Counted from the stretch's first letter, positions 34,143-44,259 are shown. The stretch is DNA of 64,000 nt from Rheinheimera sp. (GCA_003482455.1 DMYW01000069.1:1-64000), one strand, 5' to 3'. Translations and numbers: made by a program. The notes: generated from the sequence alone by a model not told the origin.

Positions 34143-37100
34143 TTAGTTGCGACGACGCCACACGGCCAGTGGCAACAACAACAAGCTAAACCAGCCCATG
34201 CTACCGCCTTTGTTGCTGCCGGTTGGTTTCACTTCACTCACCGGATCTGTCACTGTCACTTTGACGGTGCTGCTGCTTTGGTCGACACCATCGCTGACCG
34301 TGACTGTGTAAGTGTAAGTGCCTGCGCTTAAGCCTGTGACTGTTGCTTTGGCTGAATTGGCGCCGCTTAACGTGCCACTGCCGCTCCAGCTGTACGTTAG
34401 TGCATCGCCATCCACGTCTTTCGATGGGCTCGCATCGAGAGTCACAGTTTGACCAGTTGTCACACTGATGTTGCTTTGCGCAACTGCCGCCATTGGTGCA
34501 TCTTGAGTCGGCGTGACATGCAATGTGAAGCTGGTGCTAACCAGATCAGATGGCGTTTGACTGTCAGCCACTTGCACTGTGACCAGCGTGTCACCGCTGA
34601 AATCTTTGGCAGGCGTTAAGTCGAACGTGTCACCTGGTTCATGGCCATGCACCACGGCGCTGATATGCGCACCACTTACCGACACCACGTTGGCAACGCT
34701 GTTTTCGTCAGAATAGGCCACTAAGATGTCGTTAATCGAGCTGTCTTCCGCCACGGTTAAATCTTTCATCGCACCGATTTTCAGATCGCCACGGATCGCG
34801 AGGTTATGACGCACCAGCTCTGTGGGCAGACCATCACGAGCAATTTGCAGCGCGATCGGTTGAGTCGTCCCCGCAGCGTCGGCATTGACACGGACTTTGA
34901 AACTCACATCAAATTGGCTGCTTTCAGGGCCTTGATAGTCATAACAAACCACCAGCTTGTTGTGCAGTTTGGCTTTCAGATCGTCTGCCGCAAACGAGGT
35001 GCCAATCCAGCCGCTTGCTGGACCAAACGAGCCACGGAAGCCGTCATACCCTTGAATACCTATGGAACCAAAGCCGTATTCATCGCCGAAGTTGATGTTG
35101 TTGTAGGCCATCACCACTTCGTGCTCGCCATCACCAAAGCGATAGTTCAGGTTGTAAATCACTTCAAAGTCATAGCTGTCGCTGCGATCGATATTGACGG
35201 TTTCACCTGCTTCCCAGTCGTAACTTTGTTCGGTACTGCGCGCGTTGTCCCATTCGACAATCAACTGGCCATCGGCGGTAAAGCCCATGCTCAAACCCGA
35301 GTTATTGCTTGGGTTCCACCAGTCCACATTGTACGGGGTGTACAAAGTCGCCCAGTCGCCACCGGCGTCATTGATGCCGACGCCACGCCACAGCGGTGCC
35401 ACCATTTGATCTGGGAAGTTTTGGAATGGCATTTTTTGGTGTTGTGGGAAAAACAGCGGCATGCTGTCCACTTGCAGATAACCCATCGGACTTAATGTCA
35501 GCGTATTGCTCGACGCGTTGTCAAAGTTATTGAACAACGCGGTTTTGACGCCCTCGCCGTAGTACCATTCCAGATTGACCGCCAAGTTGTCGTTCCATTG
35601 ACCACCCCATTGTGGCTCGAAACCAAAGGCCGCCAAGTCGACATATCCTGGATCATTTTGCCCAAACTCTGGCACTTTACAGCTGGCGTCCGTGGCGTTG
35701 GTGCTCAGCACATATTCACGTGCTTTGCCCAAGGTATTTTGATGCGTCGTGGTCAAGGTAAAGCCGTTGGCTTGTTGTTGCAGGCCTGCTTGCATCGCCG
35801 CCGGTACTTTCACCGAACCTTCAATTAAGCTGACATTGGCAGGCAATTGTGACTGCAACGTAAATTGACGATCGTAACCATCTAGGTTGGGCAGCACGTG
35901 CAAGTTCAGCTCGACCACTTGACCCGGCCGTGCGGCCGTTTGTGAACCCGTTAAGCTCAGTTCGTCTTCACCACGCATCAGCTTGACAGGCACTGCGGCC
36001 ACGTTATCCGGCTGATTGCTGCTGGTGCCGATGTGCAACATGCTGTAATAGACATCACCTTGACGAGCTTCTGGCAGGTTCCAATGCAGCGCAACCGTCG
36101 CCGGTGTCATGCCATCATGGACTGCCGGTCCTTGCACTGACAGAGCATTGGAGCTTTGGGCTGGGACTATTGCCGTGGCAACTTGGTAGGTGTCGCTGAC
36201 GCGCGTTAAGGTGCCATGGATAAAGTTATGCACCACCACCCAATACTTACCGGCGGCAGGTTTGTTGATGTTGCAATAATCGCCCACTTCTTCCGAGATC
36301 GACATACAAATGGCTTCTTCATCCCATTGCGGAATGCCGTCACCATTGAGGTCCATACCGATGTACACGTCGGCGTCACCGGCGTTCCAAGGTTCATCTT
36401 TTTCAGCCGTGCTGGCGGTGCGTTTTAGCACTTCGACAATCAAGCGGTCGGTATTTGCAGGCACGTCAATCAGTTGCACGTCTTCGGAATCACTGATCAC
36501 GTGATCACAAGCAAAGCCACAGAAGTCGACGTCTTGCGGTAAGGTCACCAAACGCGTGTCGGCTTTGACCGGACTGGCGGCGCTGTAAGTACCGCTCTTT
36601 AATTCTGGCAAGGCCCAGCCGTTGAACTGATGTTTGCCGTCGTTACGATTGATCGTCACTGGCAAGTTTTCGGGCAAGCTGCCATGGCTGTATTTGACGG
36701 CCACCGGCATAAATACCGCAGGCAGGTTCGGCTGATCGGCCGTCAAGCGTACCGCACCGTGCACTTCTTGTTCTGAGTTATGTGAATTGGATTGGCTGTC
36801 CAAAATATTGGCTTTAAATACAACGGTTTGCTGTTCGCCTTTTTTCAAGCTAAAGCGTTGCGGCGTCGCTTCGATGGTAAAGGACACTTCGCCAGTTTCG
36901 GTTTCAACTTTCCAATCGCCGTCGCGGGTTGCGGTAAAAGTGCGCACCCAAGTGCAGCTTTCACGGCATTGCATATTGACCAATTCCGGCATGTTCAGCT
37001 GCCGCACGGCGCCACCGTTGGCGGGATCGGCTGCGCGGAAGTTGTCTTCGGTTTCGTGCATGACTAAACCGGCGTTGACGGCGCGCTGGACATCGATCCG

Positions 37101-39296
37101 ACCTGAGCCGCCACGGTAAATGCCGGCGTCTTGTTCATCGCTCCAGCTGTTGGGTTTGAACTTCAGCGTTTGCAACGAGGTCATTTGCAGGGCGCTTTGC
37201 ACTTCAGCCGGTGACCATTCTGGATGCGCTTGTTTCACTAAGGTCAAAGCACCTGCCACATGCGGTGATGCCATTGAGGTGCCGCTCATCATGGTGAAGT
37301 CGCTGGAGTTAGGTGCGCCAGAGAAAGGTTGGTCGTCTGAGTTGGCGGCAAAAATATCGACGCCAGGTGCAGACACCATCGGGATCAAATGTTCTTTGGC
37401 ATAGGTGCTTGGACCGCGTGACGAGAAGTTAGCCAGCTTGTCGGCATTCGCGGCATTAACGGATCGTTCGATGGTGGCGGCTGTGATGGTTGCGCTGTGA
37501 TTAGCGCCACTGGCTAACCATTGCTGCAAGGTGTAACCCGCCGCCGCGTCCACGTGGATGCCCGGCAAGGGGTAGACGTCATTAAAGGTCATACCGGTTG
37601 CCGTGCTGCTGTCGTAGTCGGTGTTGTACAGGATAAAACCGGCAGCGCCGCCGGCTTTGACGTTTTCAGCTTTGGCGACTCGACCATTGGTGCCACGTTG
37701 GCACAATACGATTTCGCCATGCGTAAAGGTATTTTCCGCAAAGCTATTGAGACATTGCGCATCGCCAAAATCGGCGGCGTTCACGACAGGCCCTGTGACT
37801 TCACCGGAAATACTGGCGCCTGTGATGGTCTCTGGCGTGCTGTCGCCACCGCTAAAGTTGCTTAAGGTTTTACCAGTGATATCAATGCTGCGACCATGCG
37901 TGGCGGCGGCGACGTTCATCAGCCATGGCGAGCTGTGGTCGGCATATCCCATCAATTCACCGTTGCCATCGGTGCCTGAGTTACCGGCAGCAACCGCAAC
38001 GTTGATACCGGCGGCATGCGCGGCTAAAAAGGCTTGTTCCAGCGGCGATTCCCATGGCGAGTCTTCTGAGCCACCAATGGAGAAGTTAATTACATCAACG
38101 CCGGCTTTGACGGCGTCTTCAATGGCTTGCACCAGCACGTCACCCGGACAGCCTGCCCACGCATCACCTGAGCCACCAGGCCAGCAGACTTGGAACGCCA
38201 CTATGTTGGCGTGAGGTGCAACGCCGCTGATTTTGGCGAAGTTAAAGCCGGTATTGACGCCATCGCCTTGCGCGCCTGAACTACTTTGCAGCGGTACGTT
38301 GGTTAATACGTTACCTGCCGCTGTGCTGGCGGTGTGCGAGCCGTGGCCATTGTAGTCTTCACCAAAGGCTGGGCGGATCACCAAATTCGGCTCCCACCAT
38401 GGTTTGTTTGGATCTTGGAATTCGTCGGCTTTATAAGAATCGGTGATTTTTTTGTAGCTATACACGCCGATCAATTTATCGTTACAACGACTGGCAAATT
38501 CGGCGCTGCGGCAATCGCCTAAATAGTTGCCTGAACCGAGTGGATTGACCACAGAGTAGCCGTCGCCGCCGGTCGCTTGGAAGGATGGATGGTCGGTGTT
38601 AATACCGGTATCAACGATACCGACGACCATGCCTTCGCCTTTAAAAGCGCCGCCGCTGCTCGTTTCGCCGGTCCAGACTTTGTCGGCACCAATATGCTGC
38701 GGGCCTTCGTCGGTCTGTAATTGGTAGGTTTTGACGCGGGTGATTTTTTTCACGCTGCCAAGATTGGCCAGTTCGCGCACTTCGTCTTGGGTTAATTCGG
38801 TACTAAAGCCGTTGAACACTGTGTTGTAACGGGCGGACGTTTCGATCGTGCGGCCGAGTGTGCTGGCGATGTCGTTCAGCACTTTGTCTTGTTGTTGCTC
38901 GATTTTATAGGCTTGTGCTGCGGCGGTTGGCGATTGTAACGCCATGCCTGCAACCGTGGTTTTTCCGCTGCTGCTGGCTTGTTGCAGTTGCTGACTAACT
39001 ACGGCGTCGCCAAATAATTCAACGATATAGCTGTGTTTACCGCTGAGGTTGGCTTCAGCCACATACTTATCCGCTGGCGCGCGGCGATTTAAGGTTAAGT
39101 TTTTCCCACCTTGGTCACGCACCGCTAATTGGCGTGCTTGTTTGCCTTTTTGCAGGCTAGTGCGGCTTTCGGCGGATGGTAACTGCATGGGCTGCACTTT
39201 CGCGGCAGTTGCAGGTGTGGTGGTCGCTTGGACGGGAGCCATGCTGGCAGCGCTGAAGGCGCTGAGCATTGCTAGGGTTAATGGCGTTAGTTTCAC
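34143..39296 (-). CDS. Very large secreted subtilase with GlyGly-CTERM tail
   Basis: 1717 residues. The GTG start has GGAGG 4 nt upstream and gives a proper signal peptide (KLTPLTLAMLSAFSAASMAPVQA). An I9-like propeptide (about 85-190) precedes the S8 catalytic domain with Asp229 (GIVDTGINTDHP), His318 (GHGSHTAS) and Ser674 (GTSMASPH). A PA domain is inserted between His and Ser (about 480-620). Then follow Fn3-like domains, a region with DGDGIPQWDE-like Ca motifs, and a PKD-type domain near 1600. The C-terminus MGWFSLLLLPLAVWRRR is a GlyGly-CTERM sorting signal, read by rhombosortase after type II secretion. It probably degrades proteins outside the cell. A TGTAC box lies 90 bp upstream. Confidence 0.9.
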   Translation of the reverse strand: MKLTPLTLAMLSAFSAASMAPVQATTTPATAAKVQPMQLPSAESRTSLQKGKQARQLAVRDQGGKNLTLNRRAPADKYVAEANLSGKHSYIVELFGDAVVSQQLQQASSSGKTTVAGMALQSPTAAAQAYKIEQQQDKVLNDIASTLGRTIETSARYNTVFNGFSTELTQDEVRELANLGSVKKITRVKTYQLQTDEGPQHIGADKVWTGETSSGGAFKGEGMVVGIVDTGINTDHPSFQATGGDGYSVVNPLGSGNYLGDCRSAEFASRCNDKLIGVYSYKKITDSYKADEFQDPNKPWWEPNLVIRPAFGEDYNGHGSHTASTAAGNVLTNVPLQSSSGAQGDGVNTGFNFAKISGVAPHANIVAFQVCWPGGSGDAWAGCPGDVLVQAIEDAVKAGVDVINFSIGGSEDSPWESPLEQAFLAAHAAGINVAVAAGNSGTDGNGELMGYADHSSPWLMNVAAATHGRSIDITGKTLSNFSGGDSTPETITGASISGEVTGPVVNAADFGDAQCLNSFAENTFTHGEIVLCQRGTNGRVAKAENVKAGGAAGFILYNTDYDSSTATGMTFNDVYPLPGIHVDAAAGYTLQQWLASGANHSATITAATIERSVNAANADKLANFSSRGPSTYAKEHLIPMVSAPGVDIFAANSDDQPFSGAPNSSDFTMMSGTSMASPHVAGALTLVKQAHPEWSPAEVQSALQMTSLQTLKFKPNSWSDEQDAGIYRGGSGRIDVQRAVNAGLVMHETEDNFRAADPANGGAVRQLNMPELVNMQCRESCTWVRTFTATRDGDWKVETETGEVSFTIEATPQRFSLKKGEQQTVVFKANILDSQSNSHNSEQEVHGAVRLTADQPNLPAVFMPVAVKYSHGSLPENLPVTINRNDGKHQFNGWALPELKSGTYSAASPVKADTRLVTLPQDVDFCGFACDHVISDSEDVQLIDVPANTDRLIVEVLKRTASTAEKDEPWNAGDADVYIGMDLNGDGIPQWDEEAICMSISEEVGDYCNINKPAAGKYWVVVHNFIHGTLTRVSDTYQVATAIVPAQSSNALSVQGPAVHDGMTPATVALHWNLPEARQGDVYYSMLHIGTSSNQPDNVAAVPVKLMRGEDELSLTGSQTAARPGQVVELNLHVLPNLDGYDRQFTLQSQLPANVSLIEGSVKVPAAMQAGLQQQANGFTLTTTHQNTLGKAREYVLSTNATDASCKVPEFGQNDPGYVDLAAFGFEPQWGGQWNDNLAVNLEWYYGEGVKTALFNNFDNASSNTLTLSPMGYLQVDSMPLFFPQHQKMPFQNFPDQMVAPLWRGVGINDAGGDWATLYTPYNVDWWNPSNNSGLSMGFTADGQLIVEWDNARSTEQSYDWEAGETVNIDRSDSYDFEVIYNLNYRFGDGEHEVVMAYNNINFGDEYGFGSIGIQGYDGFRGSFGPASGWIGTSFAADDLKAKLHNKLVVCYDYQGPESSQFDVSFKVRVNADAAGTTQPIALQIARDGLPTELVRHNLAIRGDLKIGAMKDLTVAEDSSINDILVAYSDENSVANVVSVSGAHISAVVHGHEPGDTFDLTPAKDFSGDTLVTVQVADSQTPSDLVSTSFTLHVTPTQDAPMAAVAQSNISVTTGQTVTLDASPSKDVDGDALTYSWSGSGTLSGANSAKATVTGLSAGTYTYTVTVSDGVDQSSSTVKVTVTDPVSEVKPTGSNKGGSMGWFSLLLLPLAVWRRRN

Positions 39297-39384
39297 ATAT
39301 CCTCCGGGCCACGCTAAACGTGGTGATTTTTTTATCGATGTGCCCGGAACCCCGCTGTTATACACCTGCTGGTTGCAGAAAATC

Positions 39385-39400
39385 TGTACAAAAGTGTGTG
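39385..39400 (-). promoter_or_regulatory. TGTAC box 1, subtilase promoter
   Basis: TGTAC-aaaagt-GTGTG: left half exact, right half imperfect. Its edge is 22 nt upstream of a TATAAC hexamer that could be the subtilase -10. The 5' 11 bases are identical to box 3. Confidence 0.55.
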
Positions 39401-39942
39401 GAATTTCAGAAAGGTGATTTCAATTTCTATATTAAAAACAATGTTTTATATGTAGTTTATGGTGGTTGTTATCCATGCATAACAAGGCAAGGTTGGATTT
39501 GTTGCTGCTGGCTGGACTTGCGGTTTGACCGCAAAAAGGCTGCGCAGAATTGACGGATTGAATCAGGCCGGCTGAAGCGATAGGTGACAACCTTACCAGT
39601 CAGCGAGGGTAGCGAGTGTGCCATGCTGTTCAGCGGCGACTTGCTCGGTTGCAGGTTGCCCTAGCTGGGGACATCTTGTTGATCGCTGTTCCGGGCGACA
39701 TCACAAGTTGCTGCAAAGTGTTGCAACCAACGGTTGGGCTGCTGCAGGGCAATGTAGGCATTTTTGCCGCGCAAACATTGGCAATATGCGCTAATAATTT
39801 GATAAATCGCGCAGTAGTAAGCTGGGTGTGCGGAAAGATTGGCATTTAAACTGAGTTTTTGTGGAAGTTTATTTCTATAAATGCATGAATAATAAAGATA
39901 ATTTTCAGTTTTTATCGGTAAGTCTGCAGCGGTTTGGCAATC

Positions 39943-39958
39943 TGTACAAATATGTGCA
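39943..39958 (+). promoter_or_regulatory. TGTAC box 2, MipA operon promoter
   Basis: TGTAC-aaatat-GTGCA, one mismatch from a palindrome. It lies 19 nt upstream of an extended -10-like TGgTATGTT (39978-39983) and 80 nt before the MipA start. Confidence 0.55.
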
Positions 39959-40038
39959 GTTTGGCTGGCTTTGATGGTATGTTGGAAAAGGCTTTGATAT
40001 ACAGCACGGCATCTACAGTATTTGTCGCGAAGGTCGTC

Positions 40039-40866
40039 ATGAAAGCACCGCATTGGGTCGTAGCATTAGTCACATGCATTTGGTTGCAGCCGCTTGCCGC
40101 GGAAGAAGCACAGTCACGTTTTATGCTCGGGATGGGGGTTGGCCGTTACGAGACCTTGTTGCACGGCGACACCGACAACAACATGTATTTGGTGCCGCGT
40201 TGGCAGTATTACAAAGACCGCTTTTATATCGAAAATCTGGATCTCGGGTTTAACCTTGTCGAAAAGCCAAGCTGGTCTATCGATCTCACCACCAAACAAA
40301 GTTTTGACGCTGTGCTTACTCGCACCGGTGGCTTGCGTGATTCTTTTGTCAAAGGGTTAGCAACTGCTGTGCTGCCAACACCGATTGGCATTCCTTGGGA
40401 CACTGACATCACTACGTTATTAACTATTCAGCGCCGTCAACTCAGTTACCTCGGCGGCGTCACCGCTTATTACCGCACCGACAATGTGCAACTGAGCACG
40501 GCTTGGCACACGGACATCAGCGGCGTGCATGAAGGCACTGAGTGGTACAACGAACTGGCGGTGCGCAGCGAATGGCAAGGCCTGCAAATTGGGGCCAGCG
40601 CGATTGTCCGTCGTGTCGATACGGCCTATAGCAATTATTATTTTGGCGTGTGGGAAGCGGACACCATCAAAAAACTCTACATGTTTAAACCGGGCGCGCA
40701 GTGGATCCCGGCAACCAAGTTGTCGTTGCATTATCCGATCAACGACCAGTGGTCGCTGATCGCCAATTGGAAACGGGAATACTTCCCGGATGTCTACGAA
40801 CGTAGTTTGTTTTTCCGCCGCTTAACTCAAGATATTTGGTTTACGGGGGTCGTCTATACATGGTGA
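40039..40866 (+). CDS. MipA/OmpV family outer membrane protein
   Basis: 275 residues: signal peptide (about 1-21, cleavage after PLA) and an alternating beta-strand pattern ending in an aromatic residue (GVVYTW), as needed for outer-membrane insertion. MipA/OmpV signature stretches include FMLGMGVGRYETLLHGD at the start of the barrel and NDQWSLIANWKREYFPD near the end. The start at 40039 follows AAGG by 5 nt; upstream in-frame codons would not give a signal. First gene of an operon with DUF3019, a response regulator and a kinase. Function may be scaffold or porin for stress-related compounds; unknown for this branch. Confidence 0.82.
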   Translation: MKAPHWVVALVTCIWLQPLAAEEAQSRFMLGMGVGRYETLLHGDTDNNMYLVPRWQYYKDRFYIENLDLGFNLVEKPSWSIDLTTKQSFDAVLTRTGGLRDSFVKGLATAVLPTPIGIPWDTDITTLLTIQRRQLSYLGGVTAYYRTDNVQLSTAWHTDISGVHEGTEWYNELAVRSEWQGLQIGASAIVRRVDTAYSNYYFGVWEADTIKKLYMFKPGAQWIPATKLSLHYPINDQWSLIANWKREYFPDVYERSLFFRRLTQDIWFTGVVYTW

Positions 40867-41228
40867 CAAGGCGCCGGTGCTTGGTTGCAATGCTGTGGAG
40901 TTGGTCGGCACAGGCCGAACCTACAGCTTTACAACTAACGCCCGGAGCATGCATCGCCAAGCAAGATGGTCCTTGCCCGTTGACATTGCAGGTGCAATGG
41001 CAACAAGCGGACGTAATGTGTTTGATCGATCAGCAAACACAGCAGCCGCTGCTTTGCGGCGCCACTGTGTCCAGTCAATTGTCAATTCAGATGACTGCAA
41101 ATTTAGTGTTGGAATGGCGACGGCAAAGTGACCAGAAACTGTTCCAGCAACGTGTCGTTCGCCTGCTGCAGCGTGTAGAAAATGACAGTGTGCTGCAACA
41201 ACGCCGCCTCAGTTGGAGTCTGTTCTAA
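40860..41228 (+). CDS. DUF3019 exported protein
   Basis: 122 residues with a signal sequence (MVTRRRCLVAMLWSWSAQAE, cleavage after AQA). The mature part has the family pattern LTPGACIAKQDGPCPLTLQVQW and four cysteines (GACIA, GPCP, VMCLI, LLCGA), probably two disulfides in a small beta-sandwich. The ATG overlaps the MipA stop and the stop abuts the response-regulator ATG, so expression is coupled with both. Proteins of this family tend to sit beside MipA and two-component genes, suggesting a periplasmic accessory sensor, which is inference. Confidence 0.78.
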   Translation: MVTRRRCLVAMLWSWSAQAEPTALQLTPGACIAKQDGPCPLTLQVQWQQADVMCLIDQQTQQPLLCGATVSSQLSIQMTANLVLEWRRQSDQKLFQQRVVRLLQRVENDSVLQQRRLSWSLF

Positions 41229-41939
41229 ATGAGTCATCACATTTTGTTATTGGAAGACGACGCGGCCTTAGCGCGTCTGACCGTCGATTTATTGCAACAA
41301 GAAGGATACGCCGTGAGCTGGTGCAGCAATGCACTGCGTGCTCGGCAACTGCTCAACGAACAACAAGTCGATTTAGTGCTTTGTGACGTGATGTTGCCAG
41401 GCATGAATGGCTTTGATTTTGTCAGTCAAATACGTGCTGATTTTCGTGGGCCTGTGCTGTTTATGACGGCGCAAACCAAATTGCAGCATCAATTGCATGG
41501 CTTGGAACTCGGTGCACAGGACTACTTGGTAAAGCCGGTGGACCCGCGCCTGTTGCTCGCCAAAGTGAAGGTGTTTTTACCCAAAGCGCAAGTGGTCAAT
41601 GACGTCGCGACTTCGTTTAGTCAGCACAATTTAACCTTAGATAGCACCAACAAAACGGCCACGCTGCAAGGTCAGGTGCTGGATCTGACCTCGGCTGAGT
41701 TCAAATTATTGGCCGCACTCATGGCGCAATTTGGCAAAGTGGTCAGCCGCGATTGGTTGTTCCAACAACAACTCGGCCGTGCCTATGATGGCGTGGATCG
41801 GACTATGGATGGCCGCGCTTCACGCCTACGTAAAAAACTACAAGCCATTGATTTACGTTGGAATGTAGTCACCGCATGGGGCGAGGGCTATTACTTGTCC
41901 TTTGACGGCGCTCGGCCGGAACAAGGCGCCAATTCGTGA
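41229..41939 (+). CDS. OmpR-family response regulator
   Basis: 236 residues: receiver with LLEDDAALA, VLCDVMLPGMNGFDF (phospho-Asp), LFMTAQ and YLVKPVDPRLLLAKVK, then a winged helix (LDLTSAEFKLLAALM, DRTMDGRASRLRKKLQA). The architecture is that of RstA/CpxR-like regulators. It starts immediately after the DUF3019 stop and overlaps the kinase start (GTGA). It is the best local candidate for a regulator of the MipA operon, and possibly of the TGTAC boxes, although OmpR proteins usually bind direct repeats. Confidence 0.9.
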   Translation: MSHHILLLEDDAALARLTVDLLQQEGYAVSWCSNALRARQLLNEQQVDLVLCDVMLPGMNGFDFVSQIRADFRGPVLFMTAQTKLQHQLHGLELGAQDYLVKPVDPRLLLAKVKVFLPKAQVVNDVATSFSQHNLTLDSTNKTATLQGQVLDLTSAEFKLLAALMAQFGKVVSRDWLFQQQLGRAYDGVDRTMDGRASRLRKKLQAIDLRWNVVTAWGEGYYLSFDGARPEQGANS

Positions 41940-43186
41940 AATTTTCTACGGTCGCAACGCCGCTCCTTCGATTCTATTTGGCGATTGTTATCACGGTCGT
42001 GTTGCTGGCTGTCAGTTTAAACCAGCTGTATAACCTGCTCAGTGACAAACCAAGCCCGTCTGTGGATGCTCGTTTGGTGCTCGATACAGTGCAGCAGTTG
42101 CGCCAGCATCAAAAACCACTCAGTTGTGCACTGGACGCCAGCTCCAGCTGTGAGGATGCCTTGTTTGTGGTGTATCCGCCGGGTTATTGGCAAGGCGTGC
42201 AAGATTTCCCGATTGGTGAAGTGGTGCCGCTGCGTGATGCGGCAGGGCAAGTGCTGCTGTGTAGCATGGAGCGTAGCGGCGAGCTGCTGTGTATCAATCA
42301 GTTGAATTGGCCGCAAGTGGAAGGCTGGCGGCTGGAATTAGCCTATGTGTTTTATCTGCTGCTGTTGTTAGCCTTGTTTGTGGTCAGCCGCAACCTGTTT
42401 CGGGATGTCACTATTTTGCGCGACAGCGCGTTGTCTGAGATCCGCCACGGCAAGTTTCCAGACTTTAGGTTGAGTTCCCGTTCTTATTTAACACCGCTGG
42501 CGCAGTCATTAAAAAACATGACCAGTCGCATTGAACAACTCAATCGGTTTCAAGCCGAAATGGCGGAAACCGTCTGCCATGACATCAAAACGCCGCTCGC
42601 GCGGTTGAAGTTTATTAGCCATTTATTAAAACCAGAGCAGATTGAGCAAAGCCGTCAGCAAATATTGGCGAACATCAATGAAATTGAAGATAACGTCTAT
42701 GATTATCTGCGATTGGCGCAGAACGACTACACAGAGCAGGGTTTGAGTTTGCAGTCGGTGAAATTGCGTAGTTATTGCGAGCAGTTGATCGATCATTTTC
42801 AAACCAACAGTGAGATCCCGCTGCAATTACATATCGCCGATGAGGTGCCCGAGCAGCTGGTGGTTGACCGCACCCTATTGAGCCGAGCATTAAACAATTT
42901 ATTAAGTAACGCCTTACGTTTTGCCAAGCAACAAGTGGCGTTAGACGTGCGTCTACAGCAAGCACAGATTTGTTTTTGTGTCAGCGACGATGGTCCTGGA
43001 TGGCAAGGCCAGCCAGTGCAAGATGATATTGAACACCATGGCTTGGGCCTGTCGATTGTGCGCCGCGTTGCTGAAAAGCATCAAGGTGAGCTGCAATTTG
43101 CCACTTCGGTATTTGGTGGTGCCTGTTGTCGTTTGTTATTACCGCAGCAGCTGGCGGACAGCGCTAAATCGATGTCGCCATCGTGA
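41936..43186 (+). CDS. Membrane sensor histidine kinase
   Basis: 416 residues starting at GTG in a GTGA overlap with the regulator. Two membrane helices (about 10-30 and 135-160) enclose a ~105-residue periplasmic domain with several cysteines (PLSCALDASSSCED, LLCSM, LLCIN) that may form disulfides. After a short HAMP-like linker come the H-box ETVCHDIKTPLARLKF, the N-box NNLLSNALRFA, and G-boxes DDGPGW and GLGLSIVRR. Periplasmic thiols suggest sensing of redox or metal state or of the co-encoded DUF3019 protein; this is inference. Confidence 0.88.
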   Translation: MKFSTVATPLLRFYLAIVITVVLLAVSLNQLYNLLSDKPSPSVDARLVLDTVQQLRQHQKPLSCALDASSSCEDALFVVYPPGYWQGVQDFPIGEVVPLRDAAGQVLLCSMERSGELLCINQLNWPQVEGWRLELAYVFYLLLLLALFVVSRNLFRDVTILRDSALSEIRHGKFPDFRLSSRSYLTPLAQSLKNMTSRIEQLNRFQAEMAETVCHDIKTPLARLKFISHLLKPEQIEQSRQQILANINEIEDNVYDYLRLAQNDYTEQGLSLQSVKLRSYCEQLIDHFQTNSEIPLQLHIADEVPEQLVVDRTLLSRALNNLLSNALRFAKQQVALDVRLQQAQICFCVSDDGPGWQGQPVQDDIEHHGLGLSIVRRVAEKHQGELQFATSVFGGACCRLLLPQQLADSAKSMSPS

Positions 43187-43212
43187 GCCGCTGTCGTTAG
43201 CGGTGGCTGCCG

Positions 43213-44259
43213 TTAACGACAAGCGCGATGATGCTGGCGATATTGACGCGGGCTTTGGCCAGTCCACACGCGAAAGCGACGTGAAAATACTGAAATATCA
43301 GCAAAACCTAGTTGCTCGGCGATCCGCGAGATACTCAATTCACTGTCTTTGAGCAAGCGTACCGCTTGTTGCTCGCGGGTTTCATCCAGCAATTGCTGGA
43401 AACTCAAACCTTGATGCTGCAAATAGTACTGCACTGTGCGCGGGCTTTGATGCAACGCATTGGCAAGGGTGGTCAAATTGCATTGCTGCTGGATCACCAA
43501 CTGTTCGCGCATGATGCCGCGAATTTGCTCTAGACGAGATTGGCGCGGCTGTTGACCGGTTAATTCCAGATAATGTTGGACTAATTCAAATAGCTGCCGA
43601 TCACCTTGGCGCAAGGCCAATTGCATTTGTTCTTCGCTACATAAAAAGCCATTAAAATCAGCTTGATATTGCACTGGAACTTCTAACAGTTGCCGAAGTT
43701 GTGACGCTTGGGCACTGCTAGAATGCGTGACGAACAGCCGGTTGGGTCGAATGCGACCCGCGCTTAACTGCCGGAACACCCATGCCCAGTGGCAGGCTAA
43801 CCATAACTGCAATTGTTTGGGTAATGTGGGTAACACCAACAAGGCCACATCGGCTTGTTGCAACATTTGGCACTGCCAGCCGTGCCCCAACCAAGCACTT
43901 TGCTTGACCATCGCCGCAATGGCTTCTTGCAAAAAATGCGCATTGCGACCGGCCAAGAACATCATGCCAAGCACTTGTGGTCCTTGCCGGCGCGCCAGCA
44001 AAGCGCCGAGGTGGTCAACCCCAGTCAGCCGCGCGCATTCATCCAACAAGGCGCTGATTTGCGACATCGGCAAAAAGCCCTCGGTGGTGGCAATACTTTC
44101 CAGCGGAAAATTCAAGGCGGAGCTCAGTGCCGAAACTGGTAATTCGGTCAATTCTTGCACCAACTCGGCCAGGCCAGTTAACAGCTGGACTCGCATCGTC
44201 GGCACTTGACGTTGGACGTAACTTTGATGGTGCTGAATTGAAGACTGTTGAGCTAACAC
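43213..44259 (-). CDS. AraC-family transcriptional regulator (OruR-like)
   Basis: About 348 residues. The N-terminal ~220 residues match the ligand domain found in OruR/ArgR-type AraC regulators (FLPMSQISALLDECARLTG, GMMFLAGRNAHFL), and the C-terminus is the double helix-turn-helix: CNLTTLANALHQSPRTVQYYL and ISRIAEQLGFADISVFSRRFRVWTGQSPRQYR. The start is uncertain: GTG 44259, TTG 44274 or ATG 44196 are all in frame, none with a clear ribosome-binding site. It converges with the kinase gene (26-bp gap). A minus-strand terminator lies just upstream of the start at 44289-44313, so its promoter may be very close or expression may need read-through. Confidence 0.85.
   Translation of the reverse strand: MLAQQSSIQHHQSYVQRQVPTMRVQLLTGLAELVQELTELPVSALSSALNFPLESIATTEGFLPMSQISALLDECARLTGVDHLGALLARRQGPQVLGMMFLAGRNAHFLQEAIAAMVKQSAWLGHGWQCQMLQQADVALLVLPTLPKQLQLWLACHWAWVFRQLSAGRIRPNRLFVTHSSSAQASQLRQLLEVPVQYQADFNGFLCSEEQMQLALRQGDRQLFELVQHYLELTGQQPRQSRLEQIRGIMREQLVIQQQCNLTTLANALHQSPRTVQYYLQHQGLSFQQLLDETREQQAVRLLKDSELSISRIAEQLGFADISVFSRRFRVWTGQSPRQYRQHHRACR

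Larger units (their letters stand above)
39297..40038. other. Divergent promoter region of subtilase and MipA operon
   Basis: 742 bp without a supported gene; the short open frames on the minus strand (for example 39630-39845) have no ribosome-binding site or family similarity. It contains a minus-strand -10-like TATAAC (39362-39357) and TGTAC-type boxes at 39385-39400 and 39943-39958, one in front of each divergent gene. A short hairpin TTGCGGT/ACCGCAA lies near 39516-39532. Confidence 0.6.

Noticed and set aside
39630..40053. Overlapping minus-strand open frames upstream of the MipA gene
   Set aside because: Low-complexity translation, no ribosome-binding site, no similarity recognised, and they cover both promoter boxes.
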